Below, one piece after another: positions 25,745 through 35,600 of a stretch of DNA of 64,000 nt. The notes below the pieces were generated by a model. That model ran no database searches. It was not told the DNA's origin and saw only the letters and a list, made by a program, of their open reading frames with translations. Source of the stretch: Urbifossiella limnaea (lineage in GTDB: Bacteria; Planctomycetota; Planctomycetia; Gemmatales; Gemmataceae); the NCBI RefSeq assembly GCF_007747215.1, contig NZ_CP036273.1, positions 2,836,322 to 2,900,321 on the forward strand. The letters are read 5' to 3'. Every line of letters begins with the position of its first letter. Position 1 is the stretch's first letter. The translations under genes and the position numbers were made by a program.

Positions 25745-27226
25745 ATGAACGTCGGTCTGCTCACGCTGGTCGGGTCGCTCGCCGTCGGGCAGCAGCCGCT
25801 GCCGCAGCCTGCGCCCGCCGTGCCGGTGATGGCCGCGCCGCAGCCGGGGAGCGGCCTGCCGGTGCCGGCGCCGCTGCTGGCGGCGCGGGTCATCGCCCCG
25901 GCGGGCGTCCGCGTCACGGCCAACCCCGGCACCGGCTTCGCCCGGATGCACGACGCGCCGGCCGTGTTCGGCTTCCGCCCCGGGTACGTCTACCGGCTGG
26001 AGCTGTCGAACCTGCCGTACCAGCCGGGCCGCGTGCTGTACCCCGAGGTCGAGGTGCGCGGCGTGCTCGTGCCGCGGGCCGGGATGCGGTACATGGACTG
26101 GCCCGCGCCGCTGCTGTTTACCCAGGCCGACCTCGACCGCGCCCTCGCCGGCGGCGTCGTGGTCAAGGCCGTGTATCTGGAAGACCCCGAGAAGGCGATC
26201 CCGACCGAATTCGGGCTGATGAACCCGGTCGAAATTCCCTCCGGCTCCGAGGAGGAGGTGGTGAACGAGGCCATCGCCAACGGCCGCCTCGTCGCCATCG
26301 TCCGGCTCGGCTCCAAGTCCCCGACCGCCGCCGAGCTTCAGGCTTCGGCCGTGGACGGCACCGTACTCGCGCCGGGCGAGCGGCACCTGCGGGCGCCGGC
26401 GGCGCCGCCGCAGCTGCCGTTCGCGGTGGCCCGCTTCTTCGACCCCATCGCCGGGCCGCGCGGCCCGGTGGGCGAGTGCTTCATCGACGGCGGCGACCGC
26501 CTCGCCCCGCTCGGCATCGGCCCGGCGGGCCGGCTCGGCGGCCTGAACCCGACCGACGTGGGCGTCGAGTACACGATCGACGGCAAGCGGCGCGTCACCA
26601 CGTCGAACGTGGTGTGCCTGTGCGTGCCGCGGTTCGTGATCCAGCGCACGGAGATCGGGCCGAACGCCCTGGACGTGCCGTTCTCGCTCGCGGTCAACCA
26701 CAACCTCGTGGCCCCGCAGGCCTTCCGCGAGCGGCAGGCGGCGATGGCCGAGGTCGGCCGCGAGCGGCCGGGTGCGGTGCAGGGCCGGTCGCGGCCGATG
26801 GGCTACGTCGGCCTCACCGGCGTGGGCTTCTTCGTCGGCGGCACGCGGCCGGCGATCGTGGGTCAGGTGGACGGCGTGGCCGTGACCGGTGCGGTGGTCG
26901 AGCCCGAGGTGCTGACGTGGTATCCGGGTTGCCCGCTGACCGTGTCGAAGGTGATCGACGCCGACGGCGAGGTGCGCTCGGGCTCGGTGGTGACGATCAC
27001 GCTCCGGTACGTCAACAGCGGCAGCCGGCCGGTGTCGGACGTGGTGGTGAGCGACAGCCTCAGCGGCCGGCTGGAATTCGTGCCGGGTTCGGCGGAGTCG
27101 GACCGGGCGGCGAACTTCTCCGCGGGCGAGAACGAGGCGGGGTCGTCGGTGGTGCGCTGGGAGCTGCCCGGCGTGCTGCTGCCGGGGCAGGGCGGTACCG
27201 TTCGCTTCCGGGCGAAGGTGCGGTAG
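25745..27226 (+). CDS. Secreted protein with shared surface domain and C-terminal DUF11
   Basis: A 493-residue protein with a short export signal (MNVGLLTLVGSLAVGQQ). Residues 45-200 repeat the domain of the preceding lipoprotein: YRLELSNLPYQPGRVLYPEV, LLFTQADLDRALAGGVVVKA, LVAIVRLGSK. A middle region (210-390) includes two Cys near CLCVPRF and a GYVGLTGVGFFVGG segment. The C-terminus (about 400-493, LTVSKVIDADGEVRSGSVVT, YVNSGSRPVSDVVVSDSL) is a DUF11 'conserved repeat' module found in cell-surface proteins. Likely a cell-envelope protein, function unknown. It converges on hflX through a family A hairpin. Confidence 0.75.
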   Translation: MNVGLLTLVGSLAVGQQPLPQPAPAVPVMAAPQPGSGLPVPAPLLAARVIAPAGVRVTANPGTGFARMHDAPAVFGFRPGYVYRLELSNLPYQPGRVLYPEVEVRGVLVPRAGMRYMDWPAPLLFTQADLDRALAGGVVVKAVYLEDPEKAIPTEFGLMNPVEIPSGSEEEVVNEAIANGRLVAIVRLGSKSPTAAELQASAVDGTVLAPGERHLRAPAAPPQLPFAVARFFDPIAGPRGPVGECFIDGGDRLAPLGIGPAGRLGGLNPTDVGVEYTIDGKRRVTTSNVVCLCVPRFVIQRTEIGPNALDVPFSLAVNHNLVAPQAFRERQAAMAEVGRERPGAVQGRSRPMGYVGLTGVGFFVGGTRPAIVGQVDGVAVTGAVVEPEVLTWYPGCPLTVSKVIDADGEVRSGSVVTITLRYVNSGSRPVSDVVVSDSLSGRLEFVPGSAESDRAANFSAGENEAGSSVVRWELPGVLLPGQGGTVRFRAKVR

Positions 27227-27238
27227 TAAGTGCGGCCG

Positions 27239-27316
27239 GCGAGCGGCCCGCGTGAGCGGGCTGTTCCTGAGCACGTCAACGCGCTCAGGAACAGCCCGCT
27301 CACGCGGGCCGCTCGC
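27239..27316. repeat. Long inverted repeat, family A copy 2
   Basis: 34-base perfect arms (27239-27272 and 27283-27316), 10-base loop. The 30-base arm core is identical to the copy at 1514-1591, while the loop and inner bases differ. The right arm encodes the C-terminal SERPA and TGA stop of hflX. Confidence 0.85.
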
Positions 27317-28628
27317 TCGCGCTCCCGTTCAGGTAGCGCACCTTCACGTCCGGCCCCGCGATGTGGCGGGCCAGGTGCCGCGGCAGGTGGCAGCGGATGA
27401 CCACCTCGTTCGACTCGTCGTGGAACTCCTGCCGGTAAATCTCCGCGTGGGCGTTCAGGAACGCCAGCACCCGCCCGTTCCCGGCCGTCGTCACCACTTC
27501 CGCCTCGGCGAAGTCGGCCGCCAGCGACGCCATCACCGCGTCTTCCAGCTCGGGGATGCCGGCCCCGGTCAGGCCGCTCACCGTCACCGCCTTCGGGTGC
27601 TGGGCCGTCAGCAGGTGCAGCCGCGAGTGGTCGGCCACGGCGTCCACCTTGTTCAGCACCAGGATCGTCGGCTTGTCGCCGCACCCGAGCTCGGACAGGA
27701 CGCTGTTCACCGCCTTGATGTGGTCCTCCGCGTGCGGGTTGCTCGCGTCCACGACGTGCAGCAGCAGCTTGGCGTGCCGCGCCTCGGAGAGCGTGGCGCG
27801 GAACGACGCCACGAGGTGGTGCGGCAGGTCGCGGATGAACCCGACCGTGTCCGACAGCAGCACCCGCCCCCAGTCGCGGATGCGCCACTGGCGGGTGCGC
27901 GTGTCGAGCGTCGAGAAGAGCTTGTTCTCGACGTACACGTCCGCCTTGGTCAGCGCGTTCATCAGCCGCGACTTGCCGGCGTTCGTGTACCCGACCAGCG
28001 ACACGGTGTGCTCGGAGCTGCGGCTGGCCACCTCGCGGTCCTTGCGGGCCTGCACCTCGGCGAGGCGGTCCTTCAGGTCGCGGATGCGGCCGCCGACGAG
28101 CCGGCGGTCCACTTCGAGCTGCGTCTCGCCGGGGCCGCGCAGGCCAATGCCGCCGCCCTTCTGGCGCGACAGGTGGGTCCACATCTGCTTGAGCCGCGGC
28201 AGCGAGTACTCGAGCTGCGCGAGTTCGACCTGCAACCGCGCCTCGACCGTCTGCGCGCGGGTGGCGAAGATGTCGAGGATGACCTCGCTGCGGTCCAGCA
28301 CCTTGACCCCGAGCGCCTGCTCCAGGTTGCGGGCCTGCGCGGGCGACAGGTCGTTGTCGAACACGACCACGTCGGCGTCCGTTTGCTCGACCAGCTCCTG
28401 GAGCTCCTCCACCTTCCCCTTGCCGACGTAGGTGCCCAGCTGCACCTCCTGCCGCTTCTGCGTCAGTTCGCCGACGACGGTGGCGCCGGCGGTCGTCGCC
28501 AGCCCGCGGATCTCGTCGCAGGGGTCGTTGGTTGTCCACGGCCGGGCCGGGAGCGCCACGCTGACCAGCACCGCCTTCTCGCTGGAAACCGAGAACTCGG
28601 CGCGGTTCGTCTCGAATGCCTTGCTGAT
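27300..28628 (-). CDS. hflX: GTPase HflX
   Basis: A ribosome-associated GTPase of 442 residues if started at 28628. The HflX N-domain (GTYVGKGKVEEL, FDNDLSPAQARNLE, RSEVILDIFATRA) is followed by a linker with GGIGLRGPGETQLEVDRR and the G domain (GYTNAGKS, DTVGFI, NKVD, SGLTGAG). HflX splits or rescues stalled 70S ribosomes. No standard start fits well: the only in-frame GTG (28694) lies inside the upstream gene and before a TACAAT. ATC at 28626-28628 has a perfect GGAGGT six bases upstream, so ATC initiation is proposed. The last residues and the stop come from the inverted repeat. Confidence 0.9.
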   Translation of the reverse strand: MSKAFETNRAEFSVSSEKAVLVSVALPARPWTTNDPCDEIRGLATTAGATVVGELTQKRQEVQLGTYVGKGKVEELQELVEQTDADVVVFDNDLSPAQARNLEQALGVKVLDRSEVILDIFATRAQTVEARLQVELAQLEYSLPRLKQMWTHLSRQKGGGIGLRGPGETQLEVDRRLVGGRIRDLKDRLAEVQARKDREVASRSSEHTVSLVGYTNAGKSRLMNALTKADVYVENKLFSTLDTRTRQWRIRDWGRVLLSDTVGFIRDLPHHLVASFRATLSEARHAKLLLHVVDASNPHAEDHIKAVNSVLSELGCGDKPTILVLNKVDAVADHSRLHLLTAQHPKAVTVSGLTGAGIPELEDAVMASLAADFAEAEVVTTAGNGRVLAFLNAHAEIYRQEFHDESNEVVIRCHLPRHLARHIAGPDVKVRYLNGSASERPA

Positions 28629-28634
28629 AGTCGC

Positions 28635-28659
28635 ACCTCCGCGGGAATCACCTATTGTA
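28635..28659 (-). promoter_or_regulatory. -10 TACAAT and Shine-Dalgarno GGAGGT that set the hflX start
   Basis: On the minus strand TACAAT spans 28659-28654 and GGAGGT spans 28640-28635, six bases before ATC at 28628. Transcription from this -10 would start downstream of the alternative GTG at 28694. Confidence 0.5.
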
Positions 28660-30430
28660 GAGGGGCCGCGCCCCCCGGCGGAAGCACCGGACACGCGGTT
28701 TTTTCACCGGGTTCGGCCCGCCACAGCAGTTTCACCCCGGCCCACGCCCACAGCAGCACGATCAGGTACGTGTCCCACGGGTAGTCGAGGTTCGCCACCA
28801 GCTCGAACGTCGCCGGGCCGACCGTGCCGTCGGGCTTCGTCCGCGACCAGCCGCCGACGAAGGCCGTGGCCTTGAGGTCGTACGGGATCAGCACGTTCTC
28901 CAGGGCGTACAGCCCGAACAGCACCGTGAGCGCGAAGGAGTTCACGTAGCCGAGGGCGCGGGTGTCGTCGGCGGCGGGTGGGGGTACGTCGGGTGGCGTG
29001 ACCGGCGGCGAGACGCGCATCCGCACGACGCGCGTCCGCAGCAGCCGCCCCGGCTCGCCGGCGAGGGCGGCGAAGCCCATCAGCGCCAGGAGCACGTCGT
29101 AGTACATGAACCGGTAGCACGTCAGGAACGCGCCCCAGAACAGGAACGCCGCCCCGAGCCCGACCGCCCGGCGGCCGCCGCGCCACAGGCCGATCGCCAC
29201 CGTCGGCACGAACACCGCCCCCCACAGCCCCCAGGCCAGCAGCGCGGCGAAGCGCGTCTCGCGCTCGGCCTCTGGCTTCGAGAAGTCGTGCAGGTAGCGG
29301 CGCGGGATGCCCTGTAAATCCCGGCTCAAATGGATCCACGACTCGTTCACGTTGTACAGGGCCGCGGCCTCGCGCCCGACCGCGAGCCAGTCGAACCACG
29401 CCTGCACGCCGACGACCGGGAACGTCGCCACGCCGAGCGCCACGCCGGTGCCGACCATCGCCCCGAGGAACCGCCACCGGCGCTGGAGCAGCGGCACCAG
29501 GAAGAACGCCAACGCCCACACCGGCTTGAACGCGAACAGCCCCCACACCACGCCGCCGGCGGCGTCGCGCCCGCGGCTCGCCAGCACCCAGCCCCACACG
29601 GCGATGGACAGCGTGAGCGTCGGGTTCTGGCCGAGTTCCAGCGACGGCCCGCACCCGGGGAAGAGCAGCACCGCCGCGGTGCAACCGGACCACCACACGC
29701 GCCACCGGCTGAGCGCCGACAGCCCGAGCCCGGCCAGGAACGCGAACCCGAGCGCGACGCACTGGAAGACGTGGCACGCCACCCGCGGCGAGTCGATCAG
29801 CCCGAGCGGGGCGTAGAAGAGCCCGTGGACCGGCGGGTACAGCGGCCCGCCGATCGCGGGCTCGCTCACGGCCGCGACGACTTCGGGCGTCACCGCTTCG
29901 TGCGCGGCGACACCGTGCGCGAGGGCGGCGAGCGGGTTGCCGGTCAAGTCGGCTGCGAGGGGGAGGGCGGCGGCGCCGCCGACGGTCTTCCACTCGGCCG
30001 GGTCGGCGCCCATGAACGTCCACATCAGCCCGTCGGCGTCGTGGCCGGTGTCGTCGGCGGTGCGGGCGAACCGCCACTGGTCTGGCGACTGGAGCGAGTC
30101 CTCGCGCTGGGCGGGCGTTTCTTCCGACACCGGGTAGCCGGCGCGGACGACTTGCCACTGCACCTGCCGGTGGTAGAGCTGGCGGCCGTGGCCGAGGGCG
30201 ATCATGCGGCCCATCACCCACTGGCCGCCGAAGTCGATTTGCGTGTGCGTCAGCGGGTCGGAGAACGGGCGGCGGACGCCGTCGGGCGTGTCCGGCGTGT
30301 TGGCCAGCCACGAGCGGGCGGTGTGGTAGCGGTTGAAGGCGATGGCCAGGACGACGGCCCAGGCGACGGCGCGGGGGACCCACCCGCCCGCGGCCCAGCC
30401 CCAGACCCGCCGCGGGATCCCCTCACTCAC
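28652..30430 (-). CDS. GT87-type (DUF2029) polyprenol-linked glycosyltransferase-like membrane protein
   Basis: A 592-residue protein with about ten membrane helices. The N-terminal helix (18-33) is followed by a long loop with DPLTHTQIDFGGQWVMGRMI, as in mannosyltransferases with an Asp in the first periplasmic loop. LELGQNPTLTL (about 270-280) is a hallmark of the DUF2029/GT87 family. A further loop has NVNESWIHLSRDLQGIPRR. Such enzymes transfer mannose or another sugar from a polyprenyl-phosphate donor across the membrane. The substrate is not predictable. It lies between an acyltransferase gene and hflX on the same strand; its last codons overlap the hflX promoter region. Confidence 0.75.
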   Translation of the reverse strand: MSEGIPRRVWGWAAGGWVPRAVAWAVVLAIAFNRYHTARSWLANTPDTPDGVRRPFSDPLTHTQIDFGGQWVMGRMIALGHGRQLYHRQVQWQVVRAGYPVSEETPAQREDSLQSPDQWRFARTADDTGHDADGLMWTFMGADPAEWKTVGGAAALPLAADLTGNPLAALAHGVAAHEAVTPEVVAAVSEPAIGGPLYPPVHGLFYAPLGLIDSPRVACHVFQCVALGFAFLAGLGLSALSRWRVWWSGCTAAVLLFPGCGPSLELGQNPTLTLSIAVWGWVLASRGRDAAGGVVWGLFAFKPVWALAFFLVPLLQRRWRFLGAMVGTGVALGVATFPVVGVQAWFDWLAVGREAAALYNVNESWIHLSRDLQGIPRRYLHDFSKPEAERETRFAALLAWGLWGAVFVPTVAIGLWRGGRRAVGLGAAFLFWGAFLTCYRFMYYDVLLALMGFAALAGEPGRLLRTRVVRMRVSPPVTPPDVPPPAADDTRALGYVNSFALTVLFGLYALENVLIPYDLKATAFVGGWSRTKPDGTVGPATFELVANLDYPWDTYLIVLLWAWAGVKLLWRAEPGEKTACPVLPPGGAAPLQ

Positions 30431-30481
30431 GCCGGCCCTCCGTTCGCACCTCGAACAACGTGCGGGGCCGACCGTGCCGGG

Positions 30482-31192
30482 TCAAGAGGCGAGCCGGAGA
30501 GGCGCGGCGGCCGGCGGCAGCTCCAGGCGGCCGGACTCGGCCCACGCCTCCGCGGCGGCGTTCAGCCGGTCCATCTCGGCCTGGATGAGCAGCCGGTACG
30601 GCTCCAGCTGCCCCGCCTTCAGCCCCGGCGGCACCACGATCCCCGCGCCGATGACGCACCGCGCCGCGGTGAACGGCCGGGGTACGGCGAACCGGTCCCA
30701 GCTGCCGAGCCGCCACGGCCGGCGGTAGCCGACGCCGACGCACGACACCGTCATCCCCGTCCGCGACGCGACGTAGACGAGCCCGTGCTGCACGACGCGC
30801 CGCGGCCCGCGCGGCCCGTCCGGCGTCACGGCCACGTGGCGGAACGGGGCGTTCACGTCTACGAGTTTCCGCACCGCCTCGACTCCCCCGCGCGTGGTCG
30901 AGCCGCAGATCATCCCCATGCCGAGCGACGTGATGAGGCTGCCGAGCAACTGCCCGTCGCGGTGCTGGCTGACGAGCACGGCCATCGACGGCCGGCCGAA
31001 GTGGACGGTGGGGAAGAGCAGGTTCTCGTGCCAGATCGAGTAGATGACCCGGCCGCCGGGCGGGACGTGGTCCGGGTGGCTCGCCGGGTCGATCGCCTGG
31101 GTGCGGGCGCGGAGCGTGCGGACGAGCCCGCGGGTGGCGCGGGTGGCGGCCCAGCCGACGGCCGCGAGCAGGCGCGGGTTGCGGATCTTCAT
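30482..31192 (-). CDS. DUF374 lysophospholipid acyltransferase family protein
   Basis: A 236-residue acyltransferase-like protein. Near the N-terminus VIYSIWHENLLFP supplies the H-x4 motif of DUF374, followed by LVSQHRDGQLL, GSTTRGGVEAVR and VAVTPDGPRGP, the classical order in this family. DUF374 proteins are relatives of lipid A and phospholipid acyltransferases and probably acylate a membrane lipid at the cytoplasmic face. It lies 18 bases downstream of dapF, in the same direction, so the two may be co-transcribed. Confidence 0.83.
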   Translation of the reverse strand: MKIRNPRLLAAVGWAATRATRGLVRTLRARTQAIDPASHPDHVPPGGRVIYSIWHENLLFPTVHFGRPSMAVLVSQHRDGQLLGSLITSLGMGMICGSTTRGGVEAVRKLVDVNAPFRHVAVTPDGPRGPRRVVQHGLVYVASRTGMTVSCVGVGYRRPWRLGSWDRFAVPRPFTAARCVIGAGIVVPPGLKAGQLEPYRLLIQAEMDRLNAAAEAWAESGRLELPPAAAPLRLAS

Positions 31193-31210
31193 GGCGTCCT
31201 GCCGGCGTCG

Positions 31211-32062
31211 CTACCCCGGCCACTCGCCCGAGAACACCTCGGTCGCGGGGCCGGTCATGTACACGTGGTTGTCGGCTTCCGACCACTCCAGTTCCAGGTC
31301 GCCGCCGGGCAAGTGGGCCAGCAGCGTCCGGCCGGTGCGGCCCGTCAGCACGCCGGCGACGCACACCGCACACGCCCCGGTGCCGCACGCCAGCGTGATG
31401 CCGCTGCCGCGCTCCCACGTCCGCATCGTGATCTCGCCGGGCGAGTGCACCTTCACGAAGTGCGCGTTCACCCGCCGCGGGAACTCGGGGGCGTGCTCGA
31501 CCTTCGGCCCCAGCTCGGCCACCAAATCGCGCTCGCCGGCGCGGAAGTACTCGTCGCCGACATACACGACAGCGTGCGGGTTCCCCATCGACACGCACGT
31601 CGCCGCGAACGTCACGCCGCCGACGGTCAGCGGCGCGTCCACCGGCGGGTCGCCCGGGAGCGTCGTCGGGATGTCGGCCGACTTCAGGATCGGCTCGCCC
31701 ATGTTCACGCGGACGCGGCTCACCGTCTCACCCGTCACCTCGACGTCGAGCGTCAGCACTCCGCGGCCGGTCTCGATGAGTAGCCGCGGCTTGCGGGCGA
31801 TGCCGTGGTCGTACACGTACTTGGCGACGCAGCGAACGCCGTTGCCGCACATCTCGGACTCGGACCCGTCGGCGTTGAACATCCGCATCCGGGCGTCGGC
31901 GCGCTCGCTCGGGCAGATCAGGATGAGCCCGTCGGAGCCGATGCCGAAGTGCCGGTCGCTGACGGCACGGGCCAGCGCCGCGGGGTCGGCCGGCGGCCGC
32001 TGACGGACGCAGTCGAGGTACACGTAATCGTTGCCGATCCCGTGCATCTTGGTGAACCGCAT
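31211..32062 (-). CDS. dapF: Diaminopimelate epimerase
   Basis: A 283-residue enzyme that converts LL- to meso-diaminopimelate for lysine and peptidoglycan synthesis. The two catalytic thiols are C72 ([10 protein letters not shown]) and C226 ([10 protein letters not shown]). The N-terminal [17 protein letters not shown] and the GNPHAVVYV block are standard. Length is normal for the family. Its presence fits with planctomycetes having DAP-type peptidoglycan. It is divergent from the small gene at 32152. Confidence 0.95.
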   Translation of the reverse strand: MRFTKMHGIGNDYVYLDCVRQRPPADPAALARAVSDRHFGIGSDGLILICPSERADARMRMFNADGSESEMCGNGVRCVAKYVYDHGIARKPRLLIETGRGVLTLDVEVTGETVSRVRVNMGEPILKSADIPTTLPGDPPVDAPLTVGGVTFAATCVSMGNPHAVVYVGDEYFRAGERDLVAELGPKVEHAPEFPRRVNAHFVKVHSPGEITMRTWERGSGITLACGTGACAVCVAGVLTGRTGRTLLAHLPGGDLELEWSEADNHVYMTGPATEVFSGEWPG

Positions 32063-32151
32063 GGCTGCTCCCGGGTGAGTGGCGGAATTGTACCATCCCG
32101 GCCCGGGGCGTGAAGCCCGACCTACAATGGCCGGACCCCAAGGAACCCGCC

Positions 32152-32649
32152 GTGCTCGTCTACGAATCGACCGAACAACTCCTCGCCGAGCCGCCGGCCC
32201 GGCGCTACCTCCACACCATCCTCCTCACCGCGCTGCGCGACAAGGCCGAGCGCGTCGAGGTGCGCTTCATGGAGGGCGAGGGGGCGCTCTACTACCGCGT
32301 TAAGGGGAGCGATTGGGAGCTGACGCCGCCGCCGGACGACCTGTACCCGCAGCTCAAGGACGCCGTCCGCGAGGCGGCGCGGCTCGTGCAGCCGGACCGG
32401 CCCGACACGACCATCCTGTTCGGCGTGCCGGACGCCCGGTTCGAGCCGATGGAGGTCGGCTGGCTGACGTACCAGCTCGGCGGCTACTGGGTGGACATCG
32501 TGGCGCGGATCGACCCGCGCGAGCCCTACGGCTACATCCGCCTCGACATCGACGACCCCGAGGAGTTCGCCGACGCCGCCGGCGACGCGCTCGAAGCCTA
32601 CGCCGCGACGCTGACGGGTGAGGAAGAACCGGCCGAGCCCGCCTCGTAA
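32152..32649 (+). CDS. Small cytoplasmic protein, unknown; faint likeness to secretion-ATPase N-domain
   Basis: A 165-residue soluble acidic protein. The segment [20 protein letters not shown], then [20 protein letters not shown] and [11 protein letters not shown], recalls the region ahead of the Walker A motif in GspE/PilB/PilT-type ATPases (helix, strand, 'R-x-DG', 'PP', helix). No Walker motif follows and the chain ends. It may be a stand-alone adaptor or the likeness may be chance. GTG 32152 is preferred because a TACAAT at 32123-32128 lies between it and the earlier GTG at 32110. Confidence 0.6.
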   Translation: MLVYESTEQLLAEPPARRYLHTILLTALRDKAERVEVRFMEGEGALYYRVKGSDWELTPPPDDLYPQLKDAVREAARLVQPDRPDTTILFGVPDARFEPMEVGWLTYQLGGYWVDIVARIDPREPYGYIRLDIDDPEEFADAAGDALEAYAATLTGEEEPAEPAS

Positions 32650-32671
32650 GCCGCGGGCCGGTCGCCGCAGG

Positions 32672-35600
32672 TCAGTGGCCGTCACGGTCCGGGTGGTTCA
32701 GGTCACCCGCTCCCGCCGGGGCGGGTTCCGCCTTCCACGGCGGGCCGTGCGTGCCGTTCGCACCGGTACCGTTCGGCGAGTTCGCGTGCAACACCTTCGC
32801 GGGCACGTCGGCCGGCTTCGGCTCACCCGGCGTCCTCGGCGGGCCGCTGATCCACTCGCTGATCGTCTGGATCACCAGGTAGAAGATCGGCACGAAGAAC
32901 ACGGCCAGCACCGTCGCCGTGACCATGCCGCCGAACACGGCCGTGCCCAGCGCCTGCCGGCTCGCCGCCCCGGCCCCGGTCGCCCGCACCAGCGGCACCA
33001 CGCCGAGGATGAACGCGATCGAGGTCATCAGGATCGGCCGGAACCGCAGCCGGCTCGCCTCCACCGCCGCCTCGCGGATCGACCGCCCGGCCAGCCGCAA
33101 CTCCCGCGCGAACTCCACGATCAGGATCGCATTCTTCGACGCCAGCGCGATGATGAGCACCACGCCGATCTGCGTGTAGATGTTGTTCTCCAGGCCGCGG
33201 TACCACACCGCCGCGACCACGCCGAGCAGCCCGAGCGGCACGACGAGGATCACCGCGAACGGCAGCAGCCAGCTCTCGTACTGCGCCGCCAGCACCAGGT
33301 ACACCAGCAGCACGGCCAGCCCGAAAATCATGACGGCTTCCGGGACTGCCAGCCCGAACACGGTGTACGCCCCGCCGCTGACGCGCCGCTCCTGGTACGC
33401 GATCGACGTCCACTCGAACCCCATGGACTTCGGCAGCACCTCCTTCGCCACCTCCTCCATCGCCTCGAGCGCCTGCCCGGAACTCGCCCCCGGCGCCGTC
33501 GCCCCCGAGATCGTCGCCGACGGGTACAGGTTGTACCGGGCGATGGCCGGCGGCCCCACCTTCGGCTCCACGGTCAACAGCGTCCCGAGTGGCACCCGCT
33601 TGCCGTCGCGGTTGCGAACCTCCAGCCGGCGGATCACCTCGGCGTCGGCGCGGAACTCGGGCTGCGCCTGCACCCGCACCTGGTACGTCCGCCCGAACTT
33701 GTTGAAGTCGTTCACGTACACCGAACCCAGGTTCGTTTGCAGCGTCGAGAACACGTCGCTGATCAGCACGCCGAGTTGCTCGGACTTGGCGCGGTCGATC
33801 TCCAGGTAGATCTGCGGCACGCCGGCCCGGAACGTCGTGCGAATGGCCGGCGGCGGGGCGATCTCGGGCCGCGTCTTCGCCGCCGTGTCGATCACCGCCT
33901 GCGTCCGCTCTTGAAGGACGTCGAGCCCCACCCCCTCCTTGTCCTCGATCTTCAACTCGAAGCCGCCGGCGAAGCCGAGCCCCTGGATCGACGGCGGCAC
34001 GATCACGAAGATGTTCGCCTCGCGGAACGCGAACAACTCGCCCTGCAGCTCCTTCACCAGCGCCGCCTGCGAGGTCTCGGGCGTCGTCCGCTTCGCCCAG
34101 TCGCTCCAGGCGACGAACGCCGTCGCGCCGTTCGGGGCGTTCACGCCGTCGAGCAGCGACAGCCCGCCGATGGTGAACCAGTTCTCGACGACGCCCCGGT
34201 CCTTGTACTTGGCGAACACCTTGTTCATCTTGTCGGTCACGGCCTTCGTGCGGTCCAGCGACGCCGAGTCGGGCAGCTGCACGGCGATGACCGCGTAGCC
34301 CTCGTCCTCCGTCGGCAGGAAGCCGGTCGGGATCGTGGTGTACCACCAGCCCGTGAACCCGACGATGCCGACGAACGCGGCCAGCACCAGCGGCCACACG
34401 GTCAGCAGCAGGCCCACCGACCAGGAGTACAGGCGCTCCACCGGCTTGTAGAAGAAGTCGAACCCGCGGGTGAACCAGTTCTTGCCGGCGTGCGGCTTGA
34501 GCCAGGCGGCGCACTGCGCCGGCTTGAGCGTCAGCGCGTTCACCGCACTGATGATGGCCGTGGCCGCGATGGTGAGCGCGAACTGGCGGTACATCTGGCC
34601 GGTGATGCCGCCCATGAACGCCGTCGGGATGAACACCGCCATCAGCACCACGGTGATGGCGATGACCGGCCCGGTCACCTCGCCCATCGCCTTGATCGTC
34701 GCCTCGCGCGGCGCCGTGCCGTGCTCGATGTGGTGGCTGGCGTTCTCGACGATGACGATTGCGTCGTCCACGACGATGCCGATGGCGAGGATCAGCCCGA
34801 ACAGCGTCAGCAGGTTCACCGAGAAGTCGAACAGCCACAGGAAGACGAACGCGCCGATGATGGTCACGGGCACCGTGGTGGCCGGCACCAGCAGCGCCCG
34901 CCAGCTCTGGAGGAACACGAGGATCACGATCAGCACCAGCACGCCGGCCTCGATCAGCGTGCGGTACACGTTGGTGATGGCCCGGTCCACGAACTTGGTC
35001 GTGTCGAACGGGATGTCGTACTCCATGCCGTCGGGGAGCGTCGGCTTGATCCGCTCCATCGCCTCGCGGACGCGGGTCGCCACGTCGAGCGCGTTCGACC
35101 CCGGCAGCTGGTAGATGAGAATGTTGCTCGCTTCGAGCGAGCTGCGTTCGGTGTACGAGTCGTACGTCTGCGCCCCGAGCTCGACCTTGGCCACGTCGCG
35201 GAGGTAGACGGTGCGGCCTTCCGCGCCGGCCTTCACGATGACTTCTTCGAACTGCTTCACGTCGGTGAGTCGGCCCATCGTGGTGACGGTGAGCTGGAAC
35301 GCCTGCCCGGACGGGTTCGGCGGCTGCCCCACCTGCCCGGCCGCGACCTGCACGTTGTGTCTGGCCAGCGCCCCGACAACCTCGTTCGTCGTGATTTGGC
35401 GCGCGGCCAGCTTGTCCGGATCGACCCACACCCGCATGGCGTAGGAGCCGACGCCCTTCGCCAGCACGTCGCCGACGCCGTCGACGCGGGACAGCTCGTC
35501 GCGGAGGCGGAGGTTGGCATAGTTCGACAGGAACAGGCCGTCGAAGGTGCCGTCTTTCGACGTGAGCGACACGACGAGCAGAATGCTCGGCGACTGCTTC

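Noticed and set aside
27239-27316. Insertion sequence or transposon ends
   Set aside because: The inverted arms enclose only about 10 bases and no transposase is near; terminal repeats of an IS would flank a gene.
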